64,000 bases of DNA from Butyrivibrio sp. (GCF_015056685.1 NZ_SVFW01000011.1:1-64000), one strand, 5' to 3'. Shown: positions 45,813 to 54,165, counted from the first letter of the stretch. The notes: a model not told the origin generated them from the letters alone. Program-made: numbers and translations.

Positions 45813-46892
45813 TTATCTTTCAGTACAACTGATACAAGGATCAATAGTAAGTACAAGAATAGGTACATCTGCCAGATCGCATCCCTTTAATGTCTCAACA
45901 AGGCCTGAAAGGTTTGCAAATGTGGGAGTTCTAACTCTCATTCTGTCTATGAACTTTGTTCCGTTAGCCTTTACATAATAAAGAGCTTCTCCTCTTGGCT
46001 GCTCGATTCTCATCATATATTCGCCGTTTGGCATACCCTTAACAGGAACATCAATATCTCCTGAAGGCATTTTGTCGATACACTGACGAATAATATCAAA
46101 TGCCTGGAAAATCTCCTTTATACGGCATTCAGTACGGGCATATGAATCACCCTCTGTAGAAATAATTGGCTCAAAATCAATATCGCCGTAAGCACAGTAT
46201 CCTGTTGATCTGATATCACGACTGATTCCGCTTGCTCTAAGGAAAGGTCCTGTACATCCAAGTGCATCAGCCTGTTCAGGAGTGAGAATACCAACGCCAC
46301 GAAGTCGTGTCTGAACAGCAGCATCATTAAGGAATGGCTTAGCAATAGCCTTAAGATCTTCTTCCATTTTATTTATTCTCTGATAAAAATCTTTAAGCAT
46401 TTCATCAGATACATCTCTTCTGATACCACCGATCTTCATAACAGAGAAAATAACTCTTCCGCCTGTAGATGCCTCAAACATATCAAGGGCATCCTCTCTA
46501 AGTCTCCAGCAATCCATGTAAAGAGACTCAAATCCAAAGGCATCAGCCAAAAGGCCGAGCCAAAGAAGATGTGAATGGATTCTTGAAAGCTCTGACCAGA
46601 TAGTTCTAAGATATTTTGCTCTTGCAGGAACATCAATATCCATAATATGTTCAACAGCTTCTGAATATCCAAGTCCATGGCCAAGTGAGCAGATACCGCA
46701 AATACGCTCGGCTACATAAACCATCTCATTAAAATCTTTTTTATCAACCAGCTTTTCAAGACCTCTGTGAATGAAACCTATTGAAGGGATAGCTTCAATA
46801 ACCTTCTCATCCTCCATAACAAGGTCCAGATGTATTGGTTCCGGAAGAACCGGATGCTGGGGTCCAAATGGAATAACACTTCTAGTAGACAT
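45813..46892 (-). CDS. echE: Ech hydrogenase large subunit EchE
   Basis: Carries the [NiFe] active site (group 4 hydrogenase, NuoD-like; 359 residues). Motif L1 is AERICGICSLGH (Cys65, Cys68) and the C-terminal motif is IDPCISCTER (Cys353, Cys356), after which the protein stops directly. There is thus no C-terminal extension to be cleaved, and no maturation endopeptidase is in the cluster, which matches what is described for some group 4 enzymes. RBS GGAGGAACTGTA. Expected reaction: proton reduction with reduced ferredoxin coupled to ion pumping. Confidence 0.96.
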   Translation of the reverse strand: MSTRSVIPFGPQHPVLPEPIHLDLVMEDEKVIEAIPSIGFIHRGLEKLVDKKDFNEMVYVAERICGICSLGHGLGYSEAVEHIMDIDVPARAKYLRTIWSELSRIHSHLLWLGLLADAFGFESLYMDCWRLREDALDMFEASTGGRVIFSVMKIGGIRRDVSDEMLKDFYQRINKMEEDLKAIAKPFLNDAAVQTRLRGVGILTPEQADALGCTGPFLRASGISRDIRSTGYCAYGDIDFEPIISTEGDSYARTECRIKEIFQAFDIIRQCIDKMPSGDIDVPVKGMPNGEYMMRIEQPRGEALYYVKANGTKFIDRMRVRTPTFANLSGLVETLKGCDLADVPILVLTIDPCISCTER

Positions 46893-46906
46893 TACAGTTC
46901 CTCCAA

Positions 46907-47239
46907 TTACTTAAATGGTGTCTCTATCGCTGTGCGATAAAGTTTACCCTCATAGTCTATATTTATCATCTTAACCTTTACACCAAAAAGGTCATGCATT
47001 TCATTCTCATATATGAAAGCACATGGGAAAATACTTGTTATACTTGATATTTCATTCTCTTCAGGAAGAGTTATCTTAAGCTGTTTAACCTCAAGCTCTT
47101 TTCCAAAAGAATAAATAAGCTCATATCCATCAGGTATTCTTGTAGCACACTGCTGCATAAGATGATAACCATTAAACTTAAGCTTCTGAGATTCATCTAT
47201 AATGCTTTCAGGATTGACATTAATAAATTCTGTATTCAT
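46907..47239 (-). CDS. echD: Ech hydrogenase subunit EchD
   Basis: A 110-residue hydrophilic subunit related to NuoC (30-kDa subunit of complex I). The C-terminal EISSITSIFPCAFIYENEMHDLFGVKVKMINIDYE region has the family's E.EM.DLFG motif. Its ATG overlaps the echC stop as TAATG. In Ech enzymes EchD lies between the small and large subunits in gene order, as here. Confidence 0.93.
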   Translation of the reverse strand: MNTEFINVNPESIIDESQKLKFNGYHLMQQCATRIPDGYELIYSFGKELEVKQLKITLPEENEISSITSIFPCAFIYENEMHDLFGVKVKMINIDYEGKLYRTAIETPFK

Positions 47240-47934
47240 TATTTATTATCTCCTTTCTCAGCATTATTCGTTGCAACTGGGGCTGCCTGAGCATTAACAG
47301 GCTTAGCAGCATTTGCAGCTGGAGCTGCAGGTGCAGGCGCAACAGGCTTTGGTGCAGGCTTTGCTGTAGCCTTGATCTTTTCTTCAGCCTGCTCTCTTAA
47401 AGCTTCTTCAGTAAGAACTGCATCATACTGTGTGCTCGGATCATAGTCATCAGCAGTCATATGAACAGCCATCTTACTGTAATCAACAGTACAATAGCCC
47501 TGTTTCATTGATTCTTTAAGTTTCTTTCTCTTTTCTTCAAGAATGCCAACAGCCTTAACAACTCCTTCAATAAGGGCTTCAGGTCTTACAGCACATCCAG
47601 GAACATATACATCAACAGGAACTACTTTATCAGCTCCTCCTAAAATGTTGTAACACTCTTTAAAGATACCGCCGTCGCATGCGCAGATTCCGCAGGCAAC
47701 AACAACCTTTGGATCAGGCATCATATTATATAACTGTCTTACTACAGGGGCTGTCTGAGCATTGATGCCACCAGTTAAAAGTAAAACATCAGCGTGTTTA
47801 GGATTACCAGTATTTATGATACCAAAACGCTCTACGTCATAAAGTGGAGTCATTGTGGCAAGAACTTCTATATCACAGCCATTGCAGCTGGATGCATCAT
47901 AATGTAACACCCATGGTGATTTAGATATTTTCAT
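47239..47934 (-). CDS. echC: Ech hydrogenase small subunit EchC, with Ala/Pro-rich tail
   Basis: NuoB-like small subunit carrying the proximal [4Fe-4S] cluster next to the active site. The 231-residue protein has SSCNGCDIE (Cys17, Cys20), CGICACDGGIF and VPGCAVRPEALIEG. After about residue 185 it carries a long Ala/Pro-rich tail (KPAPKPVAPAPAAPAANAA), unlike the compact homologues I recall. The start at 47934 (ATG) is preferred over a GTG 9 bases upstream, though the spacing to AAGGG is long and the choice is uncertain. Confidence 0.92.
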   Translation of the reverse strand: MKISKSPWVLHYDASSCNGCDIEVLATMTPLYDVERFGIINTGNPKHADVLLLTGGINAQTAPVVRQLYNMMPDPKVVVACGICACDGGIFKECYNILGGADKVVPVDVYVPGCAVRPEALIEGVVKAVGILEEKRKKLKESMKQGYCTVDYSKMAVHMTADDYDPSTQYDAVLTEEALREQAEEKIKATAKPAPKPVAPAPAAPAANAAKPVNAQAAPVATNNAEKGDNK

Positions 47935-47957
47935 TGATCTCACATTCCCTTTCCGTA

Positions 47958-48824
47958 TTATTTAAGCACATTAAGAATAAGCAGATTTGTACCTGCAAAA
48001 ACTAAAATTACTGACCATGTAACTTTGAGCATTGTAATGTATTTTACACGAGGGAACAGATTATCAATAAGTGTCTCAAGGAAAAATACAACTGCACATG
48101 CAATAAGTGCCCAAACTCTGCTGATAGGATTTGCTGTTAAGAAGAACATTCCAACAATACCCATCATAAGTACTGTGTCATACCACTCTGCTATCTCAAC
48201 AAATGCAAGGTTATTACCTGAAAGATCGGTAGTAAGACCTTTAACCATTTCCTGATGCATATGATGTGAAGTACTAAGATCAAAAGGTGATTTACGAAGC
48301 TTGATTATAAGAATAAATACAAATCCTATAAAGAAACCAGGGATCTGAACGATTGCAGGAACACTTGCCTGGATCAGATCATTTACCATAAAGCTTCCGT
48401 TTGCATAATAAAAACCAATCGCTACCAAAAGTGTCATAGGCTCATAACACATCATCTGTAAAAGCTCACGCTGAGCACCCATGATACTGTAAGGACCATT
48501 AGTAGAAAATGCAGCCATAACCATAACAACTTCGGCCATTGAAAGAGCAAAGAAAACTAAAAGCATATCTCCGCCTGCAAAGAACAATGTACCTGTAAAG
48601 ATTGTCATGATAAGGTAACCTGTAACAAACAAAACCTGAATGCTGTTAACAACGGTTGTCTGCTTGTTTAAAAGCTTATATACATCGTAAAATGGCTGGA
48701 AAACCGGAGGGCCCTGTCTACCCTGCATACGAGCAGAAATAACACGGTCTACGCCTGAAAGAAGTCCTCCAATAAGTGGTGCCAAAATAATATAAAGTAC
48801 AGCCTTAAGTATGATCATAGACAT
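47958..48824 (-). CDS. echB: Ech hydrogenase membrane subunit EchB
   Basis: NuoH-like integral membrane subunit (288 residues, about eight helices) that anchors the hydrophilic arm and helps couple electron flow to ion movement. Family segments are DRVISARMQGRQGPPVFQPF and KLRKSPFDLSTSHHMHQEMV. The ATG at 48824 has GGAGGTG 8 bases away and overlaps the echA stop as TAATG. A longer in-frame reading upstream would lie inside echA and is rejected. Confidence 0.95.
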   Translation of the reverse strand: MSMIILKAVLYIILAPLIGGLLSGVDRVISARMQGRQGPPVFQPFYDVYKLLNKQTTVVNSIQVLFVTGYLIMTIFTGTLFFAGGDMLLVFFALSMAEVVMVMAAFSTNGPYSIMGAQRELLQMMCYEPMTLLVAIGFYYANGSFMVNDLIQASVPAIVQIPGFFIGFVFILIIKLRKSPFDLSTSHHMHQEMVKGLTTDLSGNNLAFVEIAEWYDTVLMMGIVGMFFLTANPISRVWALIACAVVFFLETLIDNLFPRVKYITMLKVTWSVILVFAGTNLLILNVLK

Positions 48825-50761
48825 TAGAAAGCACCTCCAACAACAATGATAAGCATTACTGCAACAAGAACAGTAGCTATGTAAATACAAGGTTTGAGAA
48901 GTTTCTTTTCACCAAAGTAATCTGTCATATACCAGTTAGACATATAAAGAGCTCTCTCTTTTCCAAAAGAGTCAATATAGTGTCTGTCATCTCCTGCATT
49001 AACACCTGCAACATAAGACATTGTCATCTTGGAGTTCTTACCAATTGACAAGAATCTTGCTCCGATAGGGATCATAAATACCATTGCAACCATTATCATC
49101 ATGATAATGATATCACTGCCGCCGATAACATCGGGAATACTTGTATGATAAGCCTCATCAAGTATAGGCTGTATCATATGACCTGACATCCATGGGAATG
49201 CGAAGCACATGATAACAATAAGTGATGTCAATGGGAAAATAGATACCATCTCACTTCTAGGAGTTGTATCTTCAAGCTCAAATGACTGATGAATAACTGT
49301 GCAGATCTTACCAAGCCATTTTGCCCAGTAGAACAATGTACTTCCTGAACCAAAAACAAGGAAAAGAACAAGCCATACTGAACCTGAATCTACGAATGAT
49401 TTAAGAGCAGCCCACTTGGAAACAAGCATTCCAAACGGAGCCATGAACATTCCGCAAATACCAATGATCATGATAAATGCAAGTCTTGGAAGCTTAATGA
49501 TAAGGCCATGCATATCCTCGATATCACGGCTGTGCATACAGTTCTCGATATCACCAACTGTCTGGAACAGAAGTGACTTAGAAACAGCATGGAACAAAAC
49601 AAGCATTACAGCAGCCCAAACACCTTCGGTAGTACCGGTTCCGGCACAGGCTGTAATAAGTCCAAGGTTTGAGATTGTTGAATAAGCAAGAACCTTTTTA
49701 CCATCACTAACTGTAATAGCAAGAAGTGATGCTGCAAAGAATGTGAAACCACCAATTACGGTGATCATGATTCCGGTAAGAGTTCCAGCCATGACAGGTG
49801 CTACTCTGATGAGCATATACACACCAATCTTTACCATTGTAGCTGAGTGAAGAAGCGCACTAGATGGTGTAGGTGCAACCATAGCGCCAAGAAGCCATCT
49901 TGAGAATGGGAACTGTGCACTCTTTGTCAAAGCTGCAAATGCGAATAATGTTACAGGCACAATGACAATAGCTGGTGCTGAAGTCTGTGTAACCTGGCTG
50001 AGATTAGAAATCTGTAATTCTGGATTTAAATTGCAGTACAAAAGACCTGCAGCAAAACCACATCCACCAAGAAGGTTCATCCACAGAGCTCTGAAAGAAT
50101 TGTCTACAGCTTCCTGTGTTCTTGTATAACCAATCATGAGGAATGAACATACACTTGTGATCTCCCAGAAGAAATAGATCCAGCCAAGATTATCAGAAGA
50201 AATAAGTCCGAACATTGCACCAAGAAATACAAACATAAGAGCAAGGAAATAATTAGAACGATCCTGCACATCTGTGTGATGATGATGATAGTCCTTCATA
50301 TATCCTGATGCATAGATGCAAATAAGAATACCAACAATACCTACGATCAGATACATAACAGCTGCAAAAGTATCAATACGAATATGTGTATTGCCCTCTA
50401 CAGCTTTTCCTGTAAGATCCATCCAAAGTACCGGAATGGTTCCAACAAGAGAAAAGATAATAGCATAATACTTTTTGTATTTAATGCTGAGAAAACATAC
50501 AAGACCCATAAGAAAAATCTCGCCGGCAATAACGAGCATATCAGGCACATGCGTGTGTTCCAAGTATACAAACTGAGATGTATCCCCGGATGTAAGAACA
50601 TTAACAGCAACATAAATAGCAGTTACCATAATTGTAAATCCGCCAATTATTATAACTGCGCTTCTCAAAGGACTTGCCTTTTTAAGAAAACCTATGATCA
50701 CTGCCATTAAAAAAGGAAATAAGATAAGAAAGTTTACTGCATTTAACATAGTAATAGCCAA
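48824..50761 (-). CDS. echA: Ech hydrogenase membrane subunit EchA
   Basis: NuoL/MrpA-like proton-pumping subunit (645 residues, many membrane helices). Its antiporter-type core (about 130-420) includes FFWEITSVCSFLMIGYTR, LTKSAQFPFSRWLLGAM and ATMVKIGVYMLIR, with the conserved membrane Glu and Lys. The start is TTG at 50761 with AAAGGGG 9 bases upstream; the next ATG is 12 bases inside. Only 40 bases without a hairpin separate it from the upstream csoR-like gene, so the two are probably one transcript. Confidence 0.94.
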   Translation of the reverse strand: MAITMLNAVNFLILFPFLMAVIIGFLKKASPLRSAVIIIGGFTIMVTAIYVAVNVLTSGDTSQFVYLEHTHVPDMLVIAGEIFLMGLVCFLSIKYKKYYAIIFSLVGTIPVLWMDLTGKAVEGNTHIRIDTFAAVMYLIVGIVGILICIYASGYMKDYHHHHTDVQDRSNYFLALMFVFLGAMFGLISSDNLGWIYFFWEITSVCSFLMIGYTRTQEAVDNSFRALWMNLLGGCGFAAGLLYCNLNPELQISNLSQVTQTSAPAIVIVPVTLFAFAALTKSAQFPFSRWLLGAMVAPTPSSALLHSATMVKIGVYMLIRVAPVMAGTLTGIMITVIGGFTFFAASLLAITVSDGKKVLAYSTISNLGLITACAGTGTTEGVWAAVMLVLFHAVSKSLLFQTVGDIENCMHSRDIEDMHGLIIKLPRLAFIMIIGICGMFMAPFGMLVSKWAALKSFVDSGSVWLVLFLVFGSGSTLFYWAKWLGKICTVIHQSFELEDTTPRSEMVSIFPLTSLIVIMCFAFPWMSGHMIQPILDEAYHTSIPDVIGGSDIIIMMIMVAMVFMIPIGARFLSIGKNSKMTMSYVAGVNAGDDRHYIDSFGKERALYMSNWYMTDYFGEKKLLKPCIYIATVLVAVMLIIVVGGAF

Positions 50762-50801
50762 GGTATTTCGCCCCTTTCAAATGCTTTTCAATTTTTTTAG
50801 C

Positions 50802-51098
50802 TCATGAATTTTTTAAGAATTTATCGATGGCGTCATTTAACTCTTTGACAGCATCTTCATCTCCATCCTGAACCGCATGAACTATACAATGACTGATGTG
50901 TTCCTTAAGAAGTTCTTTTCCGCAGCCGTTTATTGCCGACCTCACAGCTGCAAGTTGGATAAGTACTTCAGTACAATCCTTGTCATCTTCAACCATCCTC
51001 TTTACGGACTCCAAATGTCCGATTGCTTTTGACAGACGGTTTACAATAGCTTTCATTTTTGCGGGATCATGGTGATGATTATGGGTATGAGAACTCAT
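50802..51098 (-). CDS. CsoR/RcnR-family metal-sensing repressor, His-rich N-terminus
   Basis: A 98-residue all-helical repressor of the DUF156 family. The Cu(I)-type W-X-Y-Z site is visible as Cys42, His67 and Cys71 (spacing 25 and 4, as in CsoR). Unusually the N-terminus is MSSHTHNHHHDP, a His cluster in the position where the Ni(II) sensors RcnR and InrS bind metal. InrS combines exactly these Cys-His-Cys residues with an N-terminal His. It is the first gene of the ech-hyp unit, so a nickel-responsive repressor of hydrogenase expression is plausible but unproven; copper or formaldehyde sensing remain possible. RBS TGGAGG. Confidence 0.88.
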   Translation of the reverse strand: MSSHTHNHHHDPAKMKAIVNRLSKAIGHLESVKRMVEDDKDCTEVLIQLAAVRSAINGCGKELLKEHISHCIVHAVQDGDEDAVKELNDAIDKFLKNS

Positions 51099-51117
51099 AA
51101 AAAACCTCCAAAAAACA

Positions 51118-51186
51118 ATGTGCGTTTTCGTTAATTTTTTGACTTTTGTTTACAAACAAAAATAAAAGTCCAACAAAACCGCACAT
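51118..51186 (-). promoter_or_regulatory. Long leader hairpin followed by a U-tract before csoR-ech
   Basis: On the minus strand, ATGTGCGGTTTTGTT (51186-51172) pairs with AACGAAAACGCACAT (51132-51118) with one gap or mismatch. Inside are GACTTTT/AAAAGTC and the palindrome TTTTGTTT-GT-AAACAAAA. TTGTTTTTT follows, then the csoR ribosome-binding site. It begins about 6 bases after the predicted start, so it is a terminator-like attenuator or a protein-binding operator. Confidence 0.6.
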
Positions 51187-51199
51187 CAAGCCGAAATTT

Positions 51200-51228
51200 A
51201 TTATATTTCTATCCGCAAAAAAAATCAA
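51200..51228 (-). promoter_or_regulatory. Sigma-A promoter of the csoR-ech-hyp operon
   Basis: The minus strand has TTGATT (51228-51223), a 17-base spacer and a perfect TATAAT (51205-51200), just after the marR stop. The predicted start near 51192 puts the long inverted repeat wholly inside the 5' leader. Confidence 0.72.
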
Positions 51229-51234
51229 TAAAGA

Positions 51235-51678
51235 TTATCTAACATTTCCAATAATCTTGTATAAAAGATTATACAAAATTTTAGCCTCATCTTCAGACAA
51301 TTTTACGCATGACCCAATAGATGAAGGTATACTTATAGCTTCATCTCTGAGTTTTTCTCCATCTGAAGTTATAGAAACAACAAGGTTTCTCTCATCTTCG
51401 CTGGATCGTTCTCTTGTAATATAGCCCTTAGACTCAAGCTTTTTAAGTACAGGAGTAAGAGTACCGGAATCAAGATAAAGGCACTCTCCTAAAGTCTTAA
51501 CATTTACAGTTTTTTTCTCCCACATAACCATCATAGTAATATACTGGGTGTATGTAAGATCAATCTTGTCAAGATAAGGTTTATACCTTCTTATTATCTC
51601 CTTGGAACAAGCATATAAAGGAAAGCAAAGCTGGTTTCCAAGTTTTAATGATTCGTATTTTTCTTCGTTATCTATCAT
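51235..51678 (-). CDS. MarR-family regulator, OhrR-like with N-terminal redox Cys
   Basis: A 147-residue winged-helix repressor. LKLGNQLCFPLYACSKEI at the N-terminus places Cys18 where OhrR proteins have their peroxide-sensing cysteine. The DNA-binding part reads VKTLGECLYLDSGTLTPVLKKLESKGYITRERSSEDER, very close to OhrR, including the wing DER. OhrR senses organic peroxides and normally controls ohr, which is not nearby. The adjacent P-type ATPase gene is a possible target. RBS AGGAG. Confidence 0.92.
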   Translation of the reverse strand: MIDNEEKYESLKLGNQLCFPLYACSKEIIRRYKPYLDKIDLTYTQYITMMVMWEKKTVNVKTLGECLYLDSGTLTPVLKKLESKGYITRERSSEDERNLVVSITSDGEKLRDEAISIPSSIGSCVKLSEDEAKILYNLLYKIIGNVR

Positions 51679-51692
51679 AACTAACTCCTAAA

Positions 51693-51717
51693 TATAATTT
51701 TATGCTATTTAATTATA
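51693..51717. promoter_or_regulatory. Possible MarR operator upstream of marR
   Basis: TATAATT (51693-51699) and AATTATA (51711-51717) are perfect inverted arms separated by 11 bases, 15 bases before the marR start. AT-rich arms near TATAATT recall the TACAATT half-sites of OhrR operators. In such AT-rich sequence chance is a real alternative. Confidence 0.3.
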
Positions 51718-51740
51718 CATTATTATTCAAAAAAAACTAA

Positions 51741-54092
51741 TTATTTTTTAAAAAAATTAATCTGAAATTTAAGTTCTATAATTCTAAACAATTTAGTAAG
51801 ATAACGCATACATGGTTCCGTTGCAATGGCAAATAGCACAAAAAGCATTATACAGGGCTTTGATACATAGGTAATTGAAAAAAGGTCATTAAAGAATATA
51901 GCACCAAAAACAAAGCCGATAATGCATCCCAAAATAACCCGAAATCTGTATGTGTTCAAAGGTGACGAAATATTTGCCAGAATAATAAATCCAACTATAG
52001 CCAGAAGAAAAGTTGCAGCAACAGAAACATCAGTCTGATCTACTCCGAAGGTATTACTAAATACAACAAGCGCAGCTATAGCGAAAAAGTCAGTGAGTGC
52101 TGCCGGCATTGCTTTTAACAATACTTTGACAAGAAAATGCCCCTCTATCCTCTTGTTATTGGGCTCCATTGCAAGGAAAAAGCCAGGAATACCAATATTC
52201 ACAAGGCTGACAATGGTAATCTGTGATGGCTGTAATGGATATATAAGTACATTGATAATTGAGAATACAGCCAGCAATAATGAAAATATATTTTTTACCA
52301 AAAACAGCGTTGCAGTTCGTTCAATGTTATTTATGTCTCTTCTGCCCTCTGCAACAATTTTAGGCATATGAGAAAAATCACTGTCAAGAAGCACGACCTG
52401 AGCAGCCTGTACTGCAGCTTCTGAGCCGGAAGCCATAGCTACAGAGCAATCAGCATCCTTCATGGCAAGAATATCATTAACGCCATCACCGGTCATAGCT
52501 ACTGTATGACCATTCTTTTTAAGTGCCCTTACTATCTTTTGCTTCTGTTCAGGTGATACTCTTCCAAAAACAGTCATTTCCTTAACTGCAAAAGGAATAT
52601 CAACATCATTCAATGTGCTTGCATCAACGTATTTGTCGTAGTTTTTAATACCTGCTTTTTTAGCCACTTCAGATACGGTGATAGGATTATCTCCGGATAT
52701 AACTTTTACATCAACGCCTTGTTTTTCAAAGTACTTAAAGGTATCAAATGCAGCGTCTCTTATAGGATTTTGAAGTGTTATGAACATAAGAGGATGTGCC
52801 AGTTTTCCGTCAAGAACACCTTCCGCATCTCCATCATATTCTGCAAAACAGAGCACTCTAAGGCCCCTTTTTGTATATCCATCTATAGTGTCCTGATAAT
52901 TTATAATCTCTTCTCTTAATATAAATTCAGGAGCTCCCAGAACATATCGGCAATTATCAAATTCCACGCTGCTATATTTGTATTTGGAAGAAAAAGGCTT
53001 AAAGGACATGCAGCTTCTGCTTGTAGTAAAACCAAAATAATCCTCCAGAGCATGCATAGTGATATTATCGTCAGGTAGGCACCCAAGATACTCTGAAAGA
53101 AGCCTGCAAGTTGCATCAAAAAGCTCGTCATCATCTTCATTTGACGCAAGAACGGCCTCTGCAACAAGCATGCTATTGTCTGTTATAGTGCCTGTTTTAT
53201 CTACGCAAATAGTATCAACACGGGCTAAAGTCTCAATACTTCTCATATCGTGAAGCATTACTTTTTGTTTGGCCAGTCTTATAGTACTAAGTCCGAGAGT
53301 TATGCTAAGTAAAAGGTAGAGTCCCTCCGGTATCATTCCAATAAGCGCAGCAACAACAGAAGGAATGCTCTCTGAAAAAGAGTTGCCCTGAACAAAAACA
53401 CTTTGGCAAAAAAGAGCAATTCCGATCGGAATAATAAGAATACCAGCAGCTATGACTATGTAATCAATGGACTTAACCATTTCAGATTTCAAAGCCTTAG
53501 ACATATTCTTTGCTTTGAGCATAAGCTTTGATATATAAGAATCAGCTCCAACTCTTGTAAGTTTTGCTATACATTTGCCGGAAACAACAAAGCTTCCAGA
53601 CATAAGTTCAGAGTCTTTAACTTTGTTGATTTCATCAGCTTCACCTGTTAAAAGAGCTTCATTAACAGATATTTCACCCTCAACCACAACTGCGTCAGCG
53701 CATATCTGACTACCTGAGGTAAGTACAATATAATCCCCTTCAACAAGCCTATTGATTGGAATAACATCCTCTTCTCCATCACGTATAGCAACAGCTGTAG
53801 ACTGATTTAATACATTTAATTTATCAAGAATCTTTTTGGCCTTGATCTCCTGAAATATTCCTATAAGGGAGTTGCAAATTATAACCGGAAGAAAAGTGAG
53901 CGAATTAAATGCGCCTGATAAGATCAGCAAAAATGCCATAATAAAGAAAATCAGGTTAAAGTATGTAAAGACGTTTTCTTTGATGATATCTAAGGTCGTT
54001 TTTGCTGTACTGTCGACCTGAATATTACCTTTTCCTGAAGCATAAAGCTCTCTTGCTTTTGCAGAACTAATGCCATAATTTGAGTAATCCAT
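51741..54092 (-). CDS. P-type cation ATPase, CtpE-like
   Basis: A 783-residue P-type ATPase, about nine to ten membrane helices. The actuator motif is LLTGEADEI, the phosphorylation site is ICVDKTGTITD, the hinge motif is TGDGVNDILAMKDAD, and the helix-4 motif is IPEGLYLL. There is no N-terminal metal-binding domain and no CPC motif, so it is not a heavy-metal P1B pump; it resembles CtpE-type Ca/Mn transporters, though its ion is uncertain. I prefer ATG 54092 (GGGG site) over 54125, because the latter lies on the T-tract of the min terminator. Confidence 0.9.
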   Translation of the reverse strand: MDYSNYGISSAKARELYASGKGNIQVDSTAKTTLDIIKENVFTYFNLIFFIMAFLLILSGAFNSLTFLPVIICNSLIGIFQEIKAKKILDKLNVLNQSTAVAIRDGEEDVIPINRLVEGDYIVLTSGSQICADAVVVEGEISVNEALLTGEADEINKVKDSELMSGSFVVSGKCIAKLTRVGADSYISKLMLKAKNMSKALKSEMVKSIDYIVIAAGILIIPIGIALFCQSVFVQGNSFSESIPSVVAALIGMIPEGLYLLLSITLGLSTIRLAKQKVMLHDMRSIETLARVDTICVDKTGTITDNSMLVAEAVLASNEDDDELFDATCRLLSEYLGCLPDDNITMHALEDYFGFTTSRSCMSFKPFSSKYKYSSVEFDNCRYVLGAPEFILREEIINYQDTIDGYTKRGLRVLCFAEYDGDAEGVLDGKLAHPLMFITLQNPIRDAAFDTFKYFEKQGVDVKVISGDNPITVSEVAKKAGIKNYDKYVDASTLNDVDIPFAVKEMTVFGRVSPEQKQKIVRALKKNGHTVAMTGDGVNDILAMKDADCSVAMASGSEAAVQAAQVVLLDSDFSHMPKIVAEGRRDINNIERTATLFLVKNIFSLLLAVFSIINVLIYPLQPSQITIVSLVNIGIPGFFLAMEPNNKRIEGHFLVKVLLKAMPAALTDFFAIAALVVFSNTFGVDQTDVSVAATFLLAIVGFIILANISSPLNTYRFRVILGCIIGFVFGAIFFNDLFSITYVSKPCIMLFVLFAIATEPCMRYLTKLFRIIELKFQINFFKK

Positions 54093-54123
54093 TTTGTAAT
54101 CCCCATTTACAAATGTATTTGCC

Positions 54124-54158
54124 ATAAAAAAGTCCCCGGAAAATTATGTTTTCCGGGG
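54124..54158 (-). terminator. Terminator of minCDE
   Basis: CCCCGGAAAA (54134-54143) and TTTTCCGGGG (54149-54158) make a 10-bp stem with a 5-base loop, and the minus strand continues ACTTTTTTA. It lies 8 bases past the minE stop and upstream of the P-type ATPase gene. Confidence 0.88.
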
Positions 54159-54165
54159 GTTTATA

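Noticed and set aside
48825..48890. N-terminal extension of EchB by 22 residues
   Set aside because: The extension is Cys/His-rich, unlike EchB, lies inside echA and has no ribosome-binding site; ATG 48824 has GGAGGTG.
51741..54092. Nickel or copper P1B exporter next to the metal sensor
   Set aside because: No CPC/CPH motif and no N-terminal metal-binding domain; the PEGL helix-4 motif points to a CtpE-like pump.
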